Source of the DNA: an uncultured Prevotellaceae bacterium
GTDB lineage: Bacteria; Bacteroidota; Bacteroidia; Bacteroidales; Bacteroidaceae
DNA: 59,432 bases
NCBI GenBank assembly: GCA_900313235.1
Contig: OMQN01000008.1
Coordinates: 1 to 59,432 of the forward strand
Direction of reading: 5' to 3'
In this document: piece by piece, positions 7,993 to 16,045 of the stretch
Numbering within the stretch: position 1 is the stretch's first letter
Layout: every line of letters starts with the position of its first letter
Notes under the pieces: model-generated
What the model saw: the letters and a program-made list of their open reading frames with translations, nothing else
The model's database searches: none
What the model was told of the DNA's origin: nothing
Made by a program: the position numbers and the translations under genes

Positions 7993-9669
7993 ATGCATCA
8001 GAAGGATAAGAAATATGAACGAATAGCAATGCTTAAAAGTCGAAAAGCAGAATTAGACAGCGAAACATTAAAGTTGTTTAATGCTTTTTGTGATACAAAT
8101 TGTGGAGAAGATGATGGTTTTATAGACGTTTTATTTCCTATTCTTGCCCCAACGAAAATCGGCTTTGAAGATCTTTATGAGGGAGTGTTTAGTTCTTTTA
8201 TTCATTTCATATTGGATGACGAATATGCTTCCATTTTTTATAGCTATCTTCACTTAGAAGAAAATAGTTCATGTGTACGTTACCCCCTTATTAAGCCAAT
8301 GAGGAACAAACGTCCTGTCGCTCATGCCATTTATATTAATATTGCTATAACCAATTTCTTCTACCTCAATGCTTATGGATGGAGTGAGCGTCAGCTCTTT
8401 ATTGATGAATCATCTAAAGAGACATCCGCTTTGCCAGAACTAAGTGCTACAGAATGGCTCGCAGGACGAATATACCAAAATGATCAGCAAATAATTGACA
8501 GTCTTTTTCAATCCTTAATAGACGGTAGCTGGACAGAACGATGGCGCACTTATTTTTTATGGGCGATTTCACTCAGTGGAAATCAGAAGTTAATAGATCA
8601 GCTGTGCAATATACTGGGAAATGAAGCCTATCGAGGAATGAGTGATGATGTTGTCAGAGCTCTTTGTGATGGGCACGCCAACTGTATGCTAACTCTTTTA
8701 CATTTTACACTTGATTCCTATTTAAAAAATGGCGATTGGATGCTAAATGGAGTTTATGATGACTATGTCATAAATGAAATATTCCATAAGTTTGGTCTTG
8801 ACTATTTACCAATAGAGGAGGAGTATAATGCATTAACCCTACTCATTGGTTGTTTGGAAAGTGAGATACAAAGAAATGAAGCACTCTCGTCAGACGTCTT
8901 TCTCAATACGTACATAGGCTTGGCGACCACGGCCTTTTACAATGGTGAATTAGTATGGGATAAGGCTAATCAATTCAACAACGAAGGGTCGGAAATGCAT
9001 ATCAAAGCAGCCCTATTGTACTATAGTCATACGTGGACGATGCAAGCATACCACGTACTATCCACAAGGGTTATGGAAAAATGGAGTCATAATCTGTCTG
9101 TGATGGCTTATGCCGTTCCAGGATTTATGAACCGTATTGATATGACAGGGCGCTGGAAAGAAATCCATATGTGCGACATTTCTGAATTCTTGTGTACTGA
9201 AGATGACCTTAGAAAAATGTATTATTTCTTTAAAGACCTTCTTTCCAATCTTCCTCCAAAACTAACTTATCAGGAAATGACAGCATATTGGGAGTATAAA
9301 AAGCTGACACGTTCAGAGGTTATAGCAAAGATGGCAGCAATTGTATGGTTCCTTGATGACAAGAAGCTCAAGGACGACGTGATTGACTTTATAGACCAAA
9401 GTGAATGTATTGGAGTTTTCATAAAGCTATGCCTCGGAAAACCTCGTGGAAAAAAACAACTCAGATTTCTTATTCAGTCGCTTGGTTGCAGAAGAGAAGA
9501 TGCTAGATGCTGGGCATACTCCATAGTCAAAAATCTAAAGTTGTCTTCCAAAGAAATGGATCAAATAAAGAAGTTACAAAAATCAAAATACATAAAGACT
9601 CGCCAAATGGTAAAAGAAATAGAGGATTCACAGAGCCAGATTTTTGATTTCAGCCATTCAACTAAATGA
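7993..9669 (+). CDS. Hypothetical protein of about 558 aa, probably helical-repeat
   Basis: I do not recognise this protein. It has no signal peptide or membrane segment and is rich in aromatic residues and Trp, with helix pairs throughout. The C-terminal third (SLGCRREDARCWAYSIVKNL and onward) is basic. ATG at 7993 is preferred because it lies 13 bases after the TPR gene's stop. The longer frame from 7960 would overlap that gene, and a further ATG lies at 8029. Base composition is clearly lower in GC than the dcw region, which points to accessory or transferred DNA. It may be the working partner of the TPR protein. A terminator-like repeat follows at 9691. Confidence 0.6.
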   Translation: MHQKDKKYERIAMLKSRKAELDSETLKLFNAFCDTNCGEDDGFIDVLFPILAPTKIGFEDLYEGVFSSFIHFILDDEYASIFYSYLHLEENSSCVRYPLIKPMRNKRPVAHAIYINIAITNFFYLNAYGWSERQLFIDESSKETSALPELSATEWLAGRIYQNDQQIIDSLFQSLIDGSWTERWRTYFLWAISLSGNQKLIDQLCNILGNEAYRGMSDDVVRALCDGHANCMLTLLHFTLDSYLKNGDWMLNGVYDDYVINEIFHKFGLDYLPIEEEYNALTLLIGCLESEIQRNEALSSDVFLNTYIGLATTAFYNGELVWDKANQFNNEGSEMHIKAALLYYSHTWTMQAYHVLSTRVMEKWSHNLSVMAYAVPGFMNRIDMTGRWKEIHMCDISEFLCTEDDLRKMYYFFKDLLSNLPPKLTYQEMTAYWEYKKLTRSEVIAKMAAIVWFLDDKKLKDDVIDFIDQSECIGVFIKLCLGKPRGKKQLRFLIQSLGCRREDARCWAYSIVKNLKLSSKEMDQIKKLQKSKYIKTRQMVKEIEDSQSQIFDFSHSTK

Positions 9670-9690
9670 ACGATAATAGTTGAGCATCTA

Positions 9691-9765
9691 TTAACATGCC
9701 TCAACCCCAGTGCACATCGGTGTTTGAGGCATGTCATGTTAATAGGTTAATAGTTTTCTTGCAAC
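9691..9765 (+). repeat. Hairpin repeat, copy 1 (terminator-like)
   Basis: ACATGCCTCAA pairs with TTGAGGCATGT around a loop, followed by ATGTTAATAGGTTAATAG and TTTTCTTGC. The same unit occurs at 14088-14165 and, inverted, at 57270-57348. It lies between convergent genes (the 558-aa gene and fic), where a terminator is expected. This copy has a mismatch (C for T) just outside the stem. Confidence 0.75.
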
Positions 9766-9825
9766 CCCCTTTTTCTATCCCTTGGCAGTTTGTTAGAAAT
9801 AGTAAAAAGCTGCCTGTGCCCTCCA

Positions 9826-10716
9826 TTATTTATACGCAATCTTGAAATAGTTGAGCAATAACTTGTACTGGTCTTGAGCCGTCAGACAGGTATCCATAAG
9901 GAAACCGTTGACGTGGCCCCACTCTTTCAAACCACGATAATAGAACATTTTAAGCTCGTCGGTGATAATGAAAGGGACAATACCATTAGCCAGACACTCC
10001 TTGAATAGGAGCAAACGGCCAACACGACCATTGCCGTCCTGGAAAGGATGAATCTGTTCAAAACGTACATGGAAATCGATGATGTCTTCCAGCGTCTTTC
10101 GCTTGTTGTGATTATAGGTGGAGAGCAAAGCCTTCATCTGCTGATGCACCTCCTTAGGAGAACAAGTCTCCTGTCCGCCGACTTCGTTTGGCAGTCGTTT
10201 ATAATCGCCAACAGCAAACCAGTCCTTTCGGCTATCTGATGTGCCACTCTTCAATAGCAGATGGAGTTGTTTGATGAAACCCTCTGTCAACGAGTCCCCT
10301 GTATGGTCAATGATATAGTCGATACATCGGAAGTGGTTAACTGTTTCAACAATGTCGTCAACATTGACGGATTCATCGGTAATGCCAATGGTGTTCGTCT
10401 CAAAGATATAGCGTGTCTGATCGTGCGTCAGGCGACTACCTTCTATATGATTGGAGTTATAAGTCAGGTCAATCTGTGTACGATGATAGATACCACCCTT
10501 CAGCCTTGCCTCTTTCTGTTCTCGCAGTACTGCCAATAGAGGTGACACCTTCTTCTTGACTGCACCTCGCTGTGGCATAGCAGCATCGGCTGGGATGTTC
10601 CACGTCTTGCCAACGAGAAATGCACCATCAATCTTTCCGTTCGCACAATAGTTGCGAGCCGTTCGCTCCGAAATGCCATATTTCTCGGCAAATTGCATTA
10701 CTGATATATACTCCAT
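9826..10716 (-). CDS. Fic-domain protein with N-terminal helix-turn-helix (296 aa)
   Basis: Residues 1-50 look like an excisionase/MerR-type winged helix (MQFAEKYGISERTARNYCAN then GKTWNIP). The Fic core follows, with the full active-site motif HPFQDGNGRVGR near residue 225. The motif SNHIEG near residue 90 fits the (S/T)xxxE(G/N) inhibitory helix, which would make this an N-terminally self-inhibited (class II) Fic protein. Family knowledge: Fic enzymes transfer AMP or other nucleotide parts to a target Ser/Thr/Tyr in the cytoplasm. Inference: the HTH domain regulates its own promoter, which is flanked by two palindromes (10737-10806). The target is unknown, and no separate antitoxin is seen, as expected for class II. 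Confidence 0.9.
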   Translation of the reverse strand: MEYISVMQFAEKYGISERTARNYCANGKIDGAFLVGKTWNIPADAAMPQRGAVKKKVSPLLAVLREQKEARLKGGIYHRTQIDLTYNSNHIEGSRLTHDQTRYIFETNTIGITDESVNVDDIVETVNHFRCIDYIIDHTGDSLTEGFIKQLHLLLKSGTSDSRKDWFAVGDYKRLPNEVGGQETCSPKEVHQQMKALLSTYNHNKRKTLEDIIDFHVRFEQIHPFQDGNGRVGRLLLFKECLANGIVPFIITDELKMFYYRGLKEWGHVNGFLMDTCLTAQDQYKLLLNYFKIAYK

Positions 10717-10736
10717 CGGTCAAATAGTACTCACTA

Positions 10737-10806
10737 TTGCCTTCTATCGGCAAGTTATTAGTTCGTTTTCAACTGCAAATATACTACTTTTTGCCGATAG
10801 CGGCAA
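10737..10806 (-). promoter_or_regulatory. fic promoter flanked by two TTGCCG palindromes
   Basis: On the minus strand TATATTTG (10776-10783) is the -7 box and TTG (10804-10806) the -33 element. TTGCCGATAGCGGCAA (10791-10806) is a perfect palindrome with half-site TTGCCG that covers the -33 element. A second, slightly imperfect copy (TTGCC...CGGCAA, 10737-10753) lies just after the transcription start. This looks like a dual operator for a dimeric repressor, most simply the HTH domain of the Fic protein. Confidence 0.65.
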
Positions 10807-10834
10807 GTTTTTACCTATTTTTCTTGCAAAAACC

Positions 10835-11458
10835 TTATTTCTTTTCTTCATATTCTGCTTCCATTTCTTTAAGCTTATTTGTCATCTTCTCAATCAGTGG
10901 TACATAGTACTTGTGTACTTCCTCGGCTGTAGGCGTGTGGCCACCAGGGAAATGAAACGAGTGAGAGTAGTACTGTAGAAATAGTGGCTCAAAATGTGCC
11001 AGCGTGTCTTGTTCACCGAAGATGCCCCAAATACGATCCTTATAGGCTGGAATGTAGGTGTCAAACTGGTGTGCCTCCATCTCTGTAAACTCGGCAATTA
11101 GCTTTTCATCGATTATGAAGTCCTGCTGGCCATCTTTGCGAGGCGATTTATATTGATGTGCGCCAATTCGTGGCTTCAGGAATTCAGTCATCTTAAAATG
11201 TGGATTGCCCAGCAATGCCGGCAGGCCGAGTGTTGAGGCTATCATCTGCGCATAGAACGAACCACAACTATTGCCCACCAATACATCAGGCTTCTCACGG
11301 TCTATCAAGTCACGGATATAGTTGACAGCTTCCTTCGGATGCATTGGCAAGTCTGGCGTCAGTACCTCTACCTTGTCTTTTAGGGCCTCCTTCAATGCTA
11401 TAGCAGGCACACACTGGCCACTGGCATAGAATCCATGTAAGAATAGTATTTTCTTCAT
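10835..11458 (-). CDS. YqiA/YcfP-like alpha/beta-hydrolase (207 aa)
   Basis: The start is ATG at 11458 (MKKILFLHGFYASGQ). A longer frame from 11515 would run across the likely -7 box TATCTTCG at 11493-11500. The oxyanion motif LHGF is at residues 6-9. The nucleophile elbow is GNSCG (Ser near 73). The acid is probably in GEQDTLAHF and the catalytic His in GGHTP. Family knowledge: YqiA-type proteins are small cytoplasmic esterases acting on acyl-CoA or thioesters; the real substrate here is unknown. It stands alone, upstream of fic on the same strand but with fic's promoter between them. The C-terminus is highly charged (EMEAEYEEKK). Confidence 0.82.
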   Translation of the reverse strand: MKKILFLHGFYASGQCVPAIALKEALKDKVEVLTPDLPMHPKEAVNYIRDLIDREKPDVLVGNSCGSFYAQMIASTLGLPALLGNPHFKMTEFLKPRIGAHQYKSPRKDGQQDFIIDEKLIAEFTEMEAHQFDTYIPAYKDRIWGIFGEQDTLAHFEPLFLQYYSHSFHFPGGHTPTAEEVHKYYVPLIEKMTNKLKEMEAEYEEKK

Positions 11459-11683
11459 AATAATCAGGAGTTTCCTATTATTAAATCTGCTGCGAAGATA
11501 CGAAAAAACTTCCATACCACCAGCGATACGGAGGATTCTTTTGTGTTTAATTAGGAGTTTATTGATTTCAATGGGCTCTTTGAGCGCATTGCAGATGTGT
11601 CAATAAGGCTATCGACGGATCCGTTATTTGTCTGATTTATAGTATTTTGACTCTCCTATCCTGTGTCAATAGCGTATTGCCTC

Positions 11684-11820
11684 TTGACAAAGCTGTTTTT
11701 CTTTTGTACCTTTGCATCGACATACTTATCAATCAAGAGTGTTAATCCAAAGGAATGGAGTCGCCAGTTGGTGTCAAGGGGCGCAAATGGCAGGCAGCTG
11801 ACGACTCCGTTAATTTTAAA
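11684..11820 (+). ncRNA. Promoter-hairpin element, copy 2 (candidate small RNA or structured leader)
   Basis: TTG (11684) and TACCTTTG (11707-11714) have the same 23-base offset as in the other two copies. GGAGTCG (11757-11763) pairs with CGACTCC (11802-11808), with the inner CAGTTG/CAGCTG stem and the same loop, followed by GTTAATTTT. Similarity to copies 1 and 3 starts only at about 11670, so this copy lacks their longer upstream part. It is followed by a second consensus promoter and the DUF4153-like gene. Confidence 0.55.
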
Positions 11821-11859
11821 AAGAATGAAACTATGAAAACAAGAATGACTAAACTTTCC

Positions 11860-11890
11860 TTGCCTGTTTGTTGGAAATGTTGTATCTTTG
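11860..11890 (+). promoter_or_regulatory. Second promoter (P2) before the DUF4153-like gene
   Basis: TTG (11860-11862) and TATCTTTG (11883-11890) are spaced as in the consensus. The segment from TTTCCTTG through the -7 box resembles the P2 promoter at 15127-15157, so both promoters are conserved between copies 2 and 3. Confidence 0.7.
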
Positions 11891-11960
11891 CAGAATACAA
11901 GCATTAACCAAGCAATCAGGGACGAGTTACTCGAGAATATTAAAAATATGCTCCATAAAA

Positions 11961-13610
11961 ATGAATAGAAAACTGAAATCATTGATGCAGCAGTTGCTGC
12001 AAAGCCCACGGCGCTTTCCTGTTGAGTTTGCCCTGGGAATGGTGTTCTTTATCATAGCAGTGTGGGACAGTGAGTCATCCACATGGAATGAGACATCGGC
12101 ACGGATGGAGAGCGTAGTAAACAGTGACATCTTGTGGTTCTTCGTTCCGTTGATGGTGTTGACTTTCTGGCTCCATCGTGTTAACCGTTGGGCCTACATT
12201 GCATCGTCCTTCCTCTTCCTGCCCCTGATGGTCCTCGACCTGAAGCCGTTCCTGTGGACTTACGGTTTTGGATTCACCTACGTCTTAGCAGGTATTCTGT
12301 TGATAGTAGGCAACAAACGGATGAACAATCGCCCGTTTGCGGCTCATGCTCTGCATGTGGTCACTCAGATATTCTTCGGCTTACTCATTACCCTCATTCT
12401 CAATTTAGCGGTGATAGCTATTGTGGCCTCGTTCTTCTATATCTTCGGCATCGAAGAACCTAAGCATCTCTATGAACATATCATCCAGTTTATCTGGTTT
12501 GTGCTGGCTCCGCAGGTATGTTGCACGCTGATTCGTCAGAACGAGGACGAGGTTACAGAACCCTTCAAGATTCTCAGGCTCATTCTAAACTTCATCCTCT
12601 CGCCAGCCGTTATCATCTATACCGTCATCCTCTATACCTATTTTATAAAGATAGTCTTCGAGTGGGACTTGCCCAAAGGCGGAGTAGCTTGGATGGTAAT
12701 GGCCTTCATCACGGCTACATTGGTAGGTCGCGTGGCACAGTCGATACTCAGTCAGCGTTATTACGACTGGTTCTACAACCGTTTCACGCTGATAGCCATT
12801 CCACCACTCATCATGTATTGGATAGGTTCCATCTATCGCATCCGTCTCTATAGCTTTACAGAGAGCCGTTTCTACCTGATGGTGGCAGGTTTGCTGATGA
12901 CCATCTTCGTTGTAATGCTATGGAAGGAGCGGACCCGTAAGTACCAGCTTATGGCACTTATCTTTGGTGCAGCTATCATCCTCTTCACCTATATCCCTGG
13001 CATTTCTGCCAAGAGCATCGGACTGAGTTGTCAGAAGCAGCGACTCACCCAGCTTATTAGCGAAATGAAACTGACAGATGCCAAAACGGGCAAGTTGAAT
13101 GATGAGCTCGACATGAGACGCATCAAACAGGACAGTCTGTTGTGCGAGAAATACAAGGATGTCAGCAGCGTCATACACTATGTCCGCAATGAAATTGGAA
13201 CCGATGAGTTTGAAAAACAATATGGCGAATGGTCGCACTCGGAATATAGTTTCGACTATGATAAGAAAAAGACAAAATACTCTATATGTATTGACGACAA
13301 CCCTTATACTTATACAAGGAGAAAGCCTGTAGAGTTAGGTGACTACACCATTATGCTTCCTGAGAAGGATTATGATTGTGATTTCGAAAATGGAATTTTC
13401 ACCGTTAGCCGAGATAAGGGCGCTGTCGTCCTTGAATACCCCATCAATGCGATGATTAAGAAGGACACGATGCTGCTGCATCATCCTGAGCAACTGCTCA
13501 CCTATCGTAATGACTCGCTTATGATGGTACTCCATAGTATCAGCATTGATGATACCATTGTGACAGATGCCATCAGGTTCTCAGATTTCCAGCTGTTTAA
13601 GAAAAAGTAG
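11961..13610 (+). CDS. DUF4153-like integral membrane protein (549 aa)
   Basis: The start at 11961 (MNRKLKSLMQQLLQSPRRFP) is preferred. The frame reaches back to 11868 but would include the P2 promoter. About ten hydrophobic segments fill residues 20-370 (for example FALGMVFFIIAVW, VTQIFFGLLITLILNLAVI, GLLMTIFVVML). Then comes a soluble charged domain of about 180 residues, likely periplasmic or extracellular. The middle part (AVIIYTVILYTYFIK, then GGVAWMVM) is typical of DUF4153 proteins in Bacteroidales. Function unknown; the family is a membrane protein of unassigned role. It is followed 43 bases later by a small basic-protein gene. Confidence 0.7.
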   Translation: MNRKLKSLMQQLLQSPRRFPVEFALGMVFFIIAVWDSESSTWNETSARMESVVNSDILWFFVPLMVLTFWLHRVNRWAYIASSFLFLPLMVLDLKPFLWTYGFGFTYVLAGILLIVGNKRMNNRPFAAHALHVVTQIFFGLLITLILNLAVIAIVASFFYIFGIEEPKHLYEHIIQFIWFVLAPQVCCTLIRQNEDEVTEPFKILRLILNFILSPAVIIYTVILYTYFIKIVFEWDLPKGGVAWMVMAFITATLVGRVAQSILSQRYYDWFYNRFTLIAIPPLIMYWIGSIYRIRLYSFTESRFYLMVAGLLMTIFVVMLWKERTRKYQLMALIFGAAIILFTYIPGISAKSIGLSCQKQRLTQLISEMKLTDAKTGKLNDELDMRRIKQDSLLCEKYKDVSSVIHYVRNEIGTDEFEKQYGEWSHSEYSFDYDKKKTKYSICIDDNPYTYTRRKPVELGDYTIMLPEKDYDCDFENGIFTVSRDKGAVVLEYPINAMIKKDTMLLHHPEQLLTYRNDSLMMVLHSISIDDTIVTDAIRFSDFQLFKKK

Positions 13611-13653
13611 TAGATTACATAAACCCCAATTATTACAATACTGAAATAAAACA

Positions 13654-14040
13654 ATGAGTAAAACATATCATACAAAAAAGGCATTTAAGCAAAAGATTTA
13701 CAATATTATTCAATCACAAGAAAAGCTATCTGCTGAGAGTGGCGTAACGACTTTAGCCACTGAAGCTCAATTTCTCAATGCTTACTCAAAGGCAAAAGCC
13801 CAACATACCAGACACCCATCAGGAACGAAAGCAACTGGTCTAAAACAATGGTTTAAAGGCAAACCGAGAGTAGCGGATCAGAGAGACCACTTGGGCGAAA
13901 CAGAAGTACAAAGTTCACGATTAAGAATTGATCGTAGGGCAGGTAATCATTTTGCTCGCCTAAAGATTAAAAAGGATCTCCGCACACTAATGAATGGCTT
14001 GAATACTAAAGAAGAGTGCTCAGAGAGTCCGTCACTCTGA
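13654..14040 (+). CDS. Small basic hypothetical protein (128 aa)
   Basis: I do not recognise this protein. It is rich in Lys, Arg, Gln and Thr, has no signal peptide or membrane segment, and looks flexible and nucleic-acid-binding in composition (e.g. TGLKQWFKGKPRVADQ, RLRIDRRAGNHFARLKIKKD). It lies 43 bases downstream of the DUF4153-like gene on the same strand and is followed by the hairpin repeat. The N-terminus (KTYHTKKAFKQKIYNII) is a basic helix. It could be a truncated phage or mobile-element protein. Confidence 0.5.
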   Translation: MSKTYHTKKAFKQKIYNIIQSQEKLSAESGVTTLATEAQFLNAYSKAKAQHTRHPSGTKATGLKQWFKGKPRVADQRDHLGETEVQSSRLRIDRRAGNHFARLKIKKDLRTLMNGLNTKEECSESPSL

Positions 14041-14087
14041 CGCATTGATTCCAATGCATATTCCATGTTTATTAATAGTTTGGCGAA

Positions 14088-14165
14088 CATTTAACATGCC
14101 TCAAGCCCCGATGTAGAAAGGGCTTGAGGCATGTTATGTTAATAGGTTAATAGTTTTCTTGCAAT
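14088..14165 (+). repeat. Hairpin repeat, copy 2 (terminator-like)
   Basis: AACATGCCTCAAGCCC (14093-14108) pairs perfectly with GGGCTTGAGGCATGTT (14120-14135), followed by ATGTTAATAGGTTAATAG and TTTTCTTGC. This is the best-preserved copy of the three. It lies between the convergent small basic-protein gene and the TonB-C lipoprotein gene. Confidence 0.85.
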
Positions 14166-14206
14166 GAACTGTCATAGCGATCCCTGTGCTTCCGAATCCC
14201 ATGGCT

Positions 14207-14650
14207 TCATTCTACTCTGAAAGTGATAGGAATCATGTATTTGGTTCTGACAGCTTCTCCATTCAGTTTGCCAGGAGCCCATTTCGGCATACTGCTTACT
14301 ACCCGTAGCGCTTCCTCGTCGAGAGACTGATAGACACTCTTCACGACTTTGGGTTCCGTGATGCGTCCATCTCTTTCCACCACAAAGGAAACGATGACAC
14401 GCCCTTGCACACAGGTATCCTCACAATCGTCTGGATAGCGAATGTTCTCTGTCAGATAGTCGAACAGTGCTTTCTGGCCACCAGGGAATGAAGGCATTTG
14501 CCCCCATCCACAGCAAAAGAGCTTCGTGGATGCTTTCTTCACAGCGGGAGGCGCAGGCATGGTTTCCATCGCACACTCTGTCATTTCACTACAAGACGAC
14601 AAGACAGTCAGAACTGCCATAATACCAATAATAGATTTAGTACTTGTCAT
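14207..14650 (-). CDS. TonB C-terminal-domain lipoprotein (147 aa)
   Basis: The N-terminus MTSTKSIIGIMAVLTVLSSC has a lipobox (LSSC), so Cys20 is probably lipidated. The TonB_C domain (residues 60-147) has MPSFPGGQKALFDYL, RYPDDC, QGRVIVSFVVERDGRI and the end YMIPITFRVE, all standard for the family. Family knowledge: TonB-C proteins of this short lipoprotein type in Bacteroidales are predicted to touch TonB-dependent receptors, but lacking the transmembrane anchor and proline spacer they are unlikely to carry energy from the inner membrane. It is a lone gene with its own promoter (14682-14712). Confidence 0.85.
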   Translation of the reverse strand: MTSTKSIIGIMAVLTVLSSCSEMTECAMETMPAPPAVKKASTKLFCCGWGQMPSFPGGQKALFDYLTENIRYPDDCEDTCVQGRVIVSFVVERDGRITEPKVVKSVYQSLDEEALRVVSSMPKWAPGKLNGEAVRTKYMIPITFRVE

Positions 14651-14681
14651 AATTCATATATTTTTTATGGGTTTGATGTTG

Positions 14682-14712
14682 CAAAGATACAACAAGAAAA
14701 CAGCGATGTCAA
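14682..14712 (-). promoter_or_regulatory. Promoter of the TonB-C lipoprotein gene
   Basis: On the minus strand TATCTTTG (14682-14689) lies 20 bases after TTG (14710-14712). The start codon is about 30 bases downstream. Confidence 0.7.
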
Positions 14713-14928
14713 GAGGCATCGAGCGATAGACACAAATGGAAAACTTATTCTGTTGAATATCAGGAACTTGAATTCTTCTAAAACCCAGTATTGACACAAC
14801 AAGGTTGCACTGAGCAATCAGATCATTGGGGATTGCAGAGTGTGTCAATGTAGCCAATACGGGGATTGTTATCTTCCTGTTTATTAGCAACTTAATTGTT
14901 TCAATACGTGTCAATCACTTGTGGCCTC

Positions 14929-15062
14929 TTGACAAGGCCTTTTTTATTTAGTACCTTTGCATCGACATACTTATCAATCAAGAGTGTTAATCCAAGAGAA
15001 TGGAGTCGCCAGTTGGTGTCAAGGGGCGCAAATGACAGGCAGCTGACGACTCCGTTATTTAA
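14929..15062 (+). ncRNA. Promoter-hairpin element, copy 3 (candidate small RNA or structured leader)
   Basis: TTG (14929) and TACCTTTG (14952-14959) are followed by the conserved segment. The hairpin is GGAGTCG (15002-15008) with CGACTCC (15047-15053), inner CAGTTG/CAGCTG, then GTTATTT. Upstream similarity to copy 1 extends back to about 14843. Just after the hairpin an ATG opens a nine-codon frame, MNDEKEREK. Copy 1 has the related start MKDEKEY in the same place. Confidence 0.55.
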
Positions 15063-15126
15063 AAAAGAATGAACGATGAAAAAGAGAGAGAAAAGTAATA
15101 TGTTTGTAAAAAATATTCATTTTTCC

Positions 15127-15157
15127 TTGTATGTTTGTAAAAATAAATGTAACTTTG
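15127..15157 (+). promoter_or_regulatory. Second promoter (P2) before the small BspA-like gene
   Basis: TTG (15127-15129) and TAACTTTG (15150-15157) have consensus spacing. The start codon at 15185 follows about 20 bases after the expected transcript start. Confidence 0.75.
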
Positions 15158-15184
15158 CACACTGAATTAATCACACTCATAACA

Positions 15185-15952
15185 ATGAAAAAACTATTAT
15201 TATTTATCGTATTGATGATGTTGCCTTTTGCGGCGAATGCTAAGGTAAAGATTAATGGCATTTATTATGCCTTGGATGACGAGAACGAAACAGCTGAAGT
15301 GGTGTTCGGAGGGTATTCGGGAGATGTCGTGATACCATCGACGGTGACCCAGAATGATGTGGTGTATACCGTGACAAGTTTTGCGAAGAACGCTTTCTAC
15401 AACAGTCCCCAGATGACTTCTTTAACGATTCCGAAGAGTGTTACTTCGATTAAATATCATAGAGGATTTTTCTATAACTGTAATAAGCTGGCTTCCATCG
15501 TTGTGGAGGAAGGGAATCCCAACTATGACTCTCGCGAAGGGTGTAATGCGCTTATTGAGACGGCCAGCAACAAACTGTTGTACGGAACCCCAAGCTCGTT
15601 TATCCCCAATAGTATTGCGACCATCGGAGTAGCAGCAATGACGCATCTAAATGTTACTACGCTTACTATTCCCAACAGTGTGACAACCATCGAAGACGGT
15701 GCGTTTTCTGGCTGTACTGAACTGACCTCTGTCTATATTGGTACAGGTCTGGAGCACATCGGTGAAAATATATTTAATGAGTGCAATCAACTGAAAACGG
15801 TTGAGATAAACAGCAATGCGCTGGTCTCTAAGAATTACACCAGTGAAGAGATAAATGTATCAGGTGACGGCAAGCTGCTGGCAGCGCCCCAGCGTGGCCT
15901 GAACATCGTCAAGATGAGCGATGGCACGACGAAAAAGGTGGTAGTGAGATAA
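15185..15952 (+). CDS. Short BspA-like LRR surface protein (255 aa)
   Basis: The start at 15185 (MKKLLLFIVLMMLPFAANAK) gives a clean signal peptide. The open frame from 15131 would run across the promoter. The start domain (KINGIYYALDDENETAEVVF) matches that of the 656-aa LRR protein. Only about five LRR_5 units follow (SLTIPKSVTSI, TLTIPNSVTTIEDGAF, SVYIGTGLEHIGENIF), then the tail GLNIVKMSDGTTKKVVVR. Family knowledge: secreted adhesin or ligand-binding protein. It is driven by the two-promoter element upstream. A shorter cousin of the genes at 1103-4669. Confidence 0.85.
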   Translation: MKKLLLFIVLMMLPFAANAKVKINGIYYALDDENETAEVVFGGYSGDVVIPSTVTQNDVVYTVTSFAKNAFYNSPQMTSLTIPKSVTSIKYHRGFFYNCNKLASIVVEEGNPNYDSREGCNALIETASNKLLYGTPSSFIPNSIATIGVAAMTHLNVTTLTIPNSVTTIEDGAFSGCTELTSVYIGTGLEHIGENIFNECNQLKTVEINSNALVSKNYTSEEINVSGDGKLLAAPQRGLNIVKMSDGTTKKVVVR

Positions 15953-16045
15953 TACATAGTAAATACCTATTTCTTAACCACAATCTGGCCAAGTTGTTGA
16001 AGGCTCGCAGCCTGTCTACTGCCATCCTGTTATATTCATTAAGGA

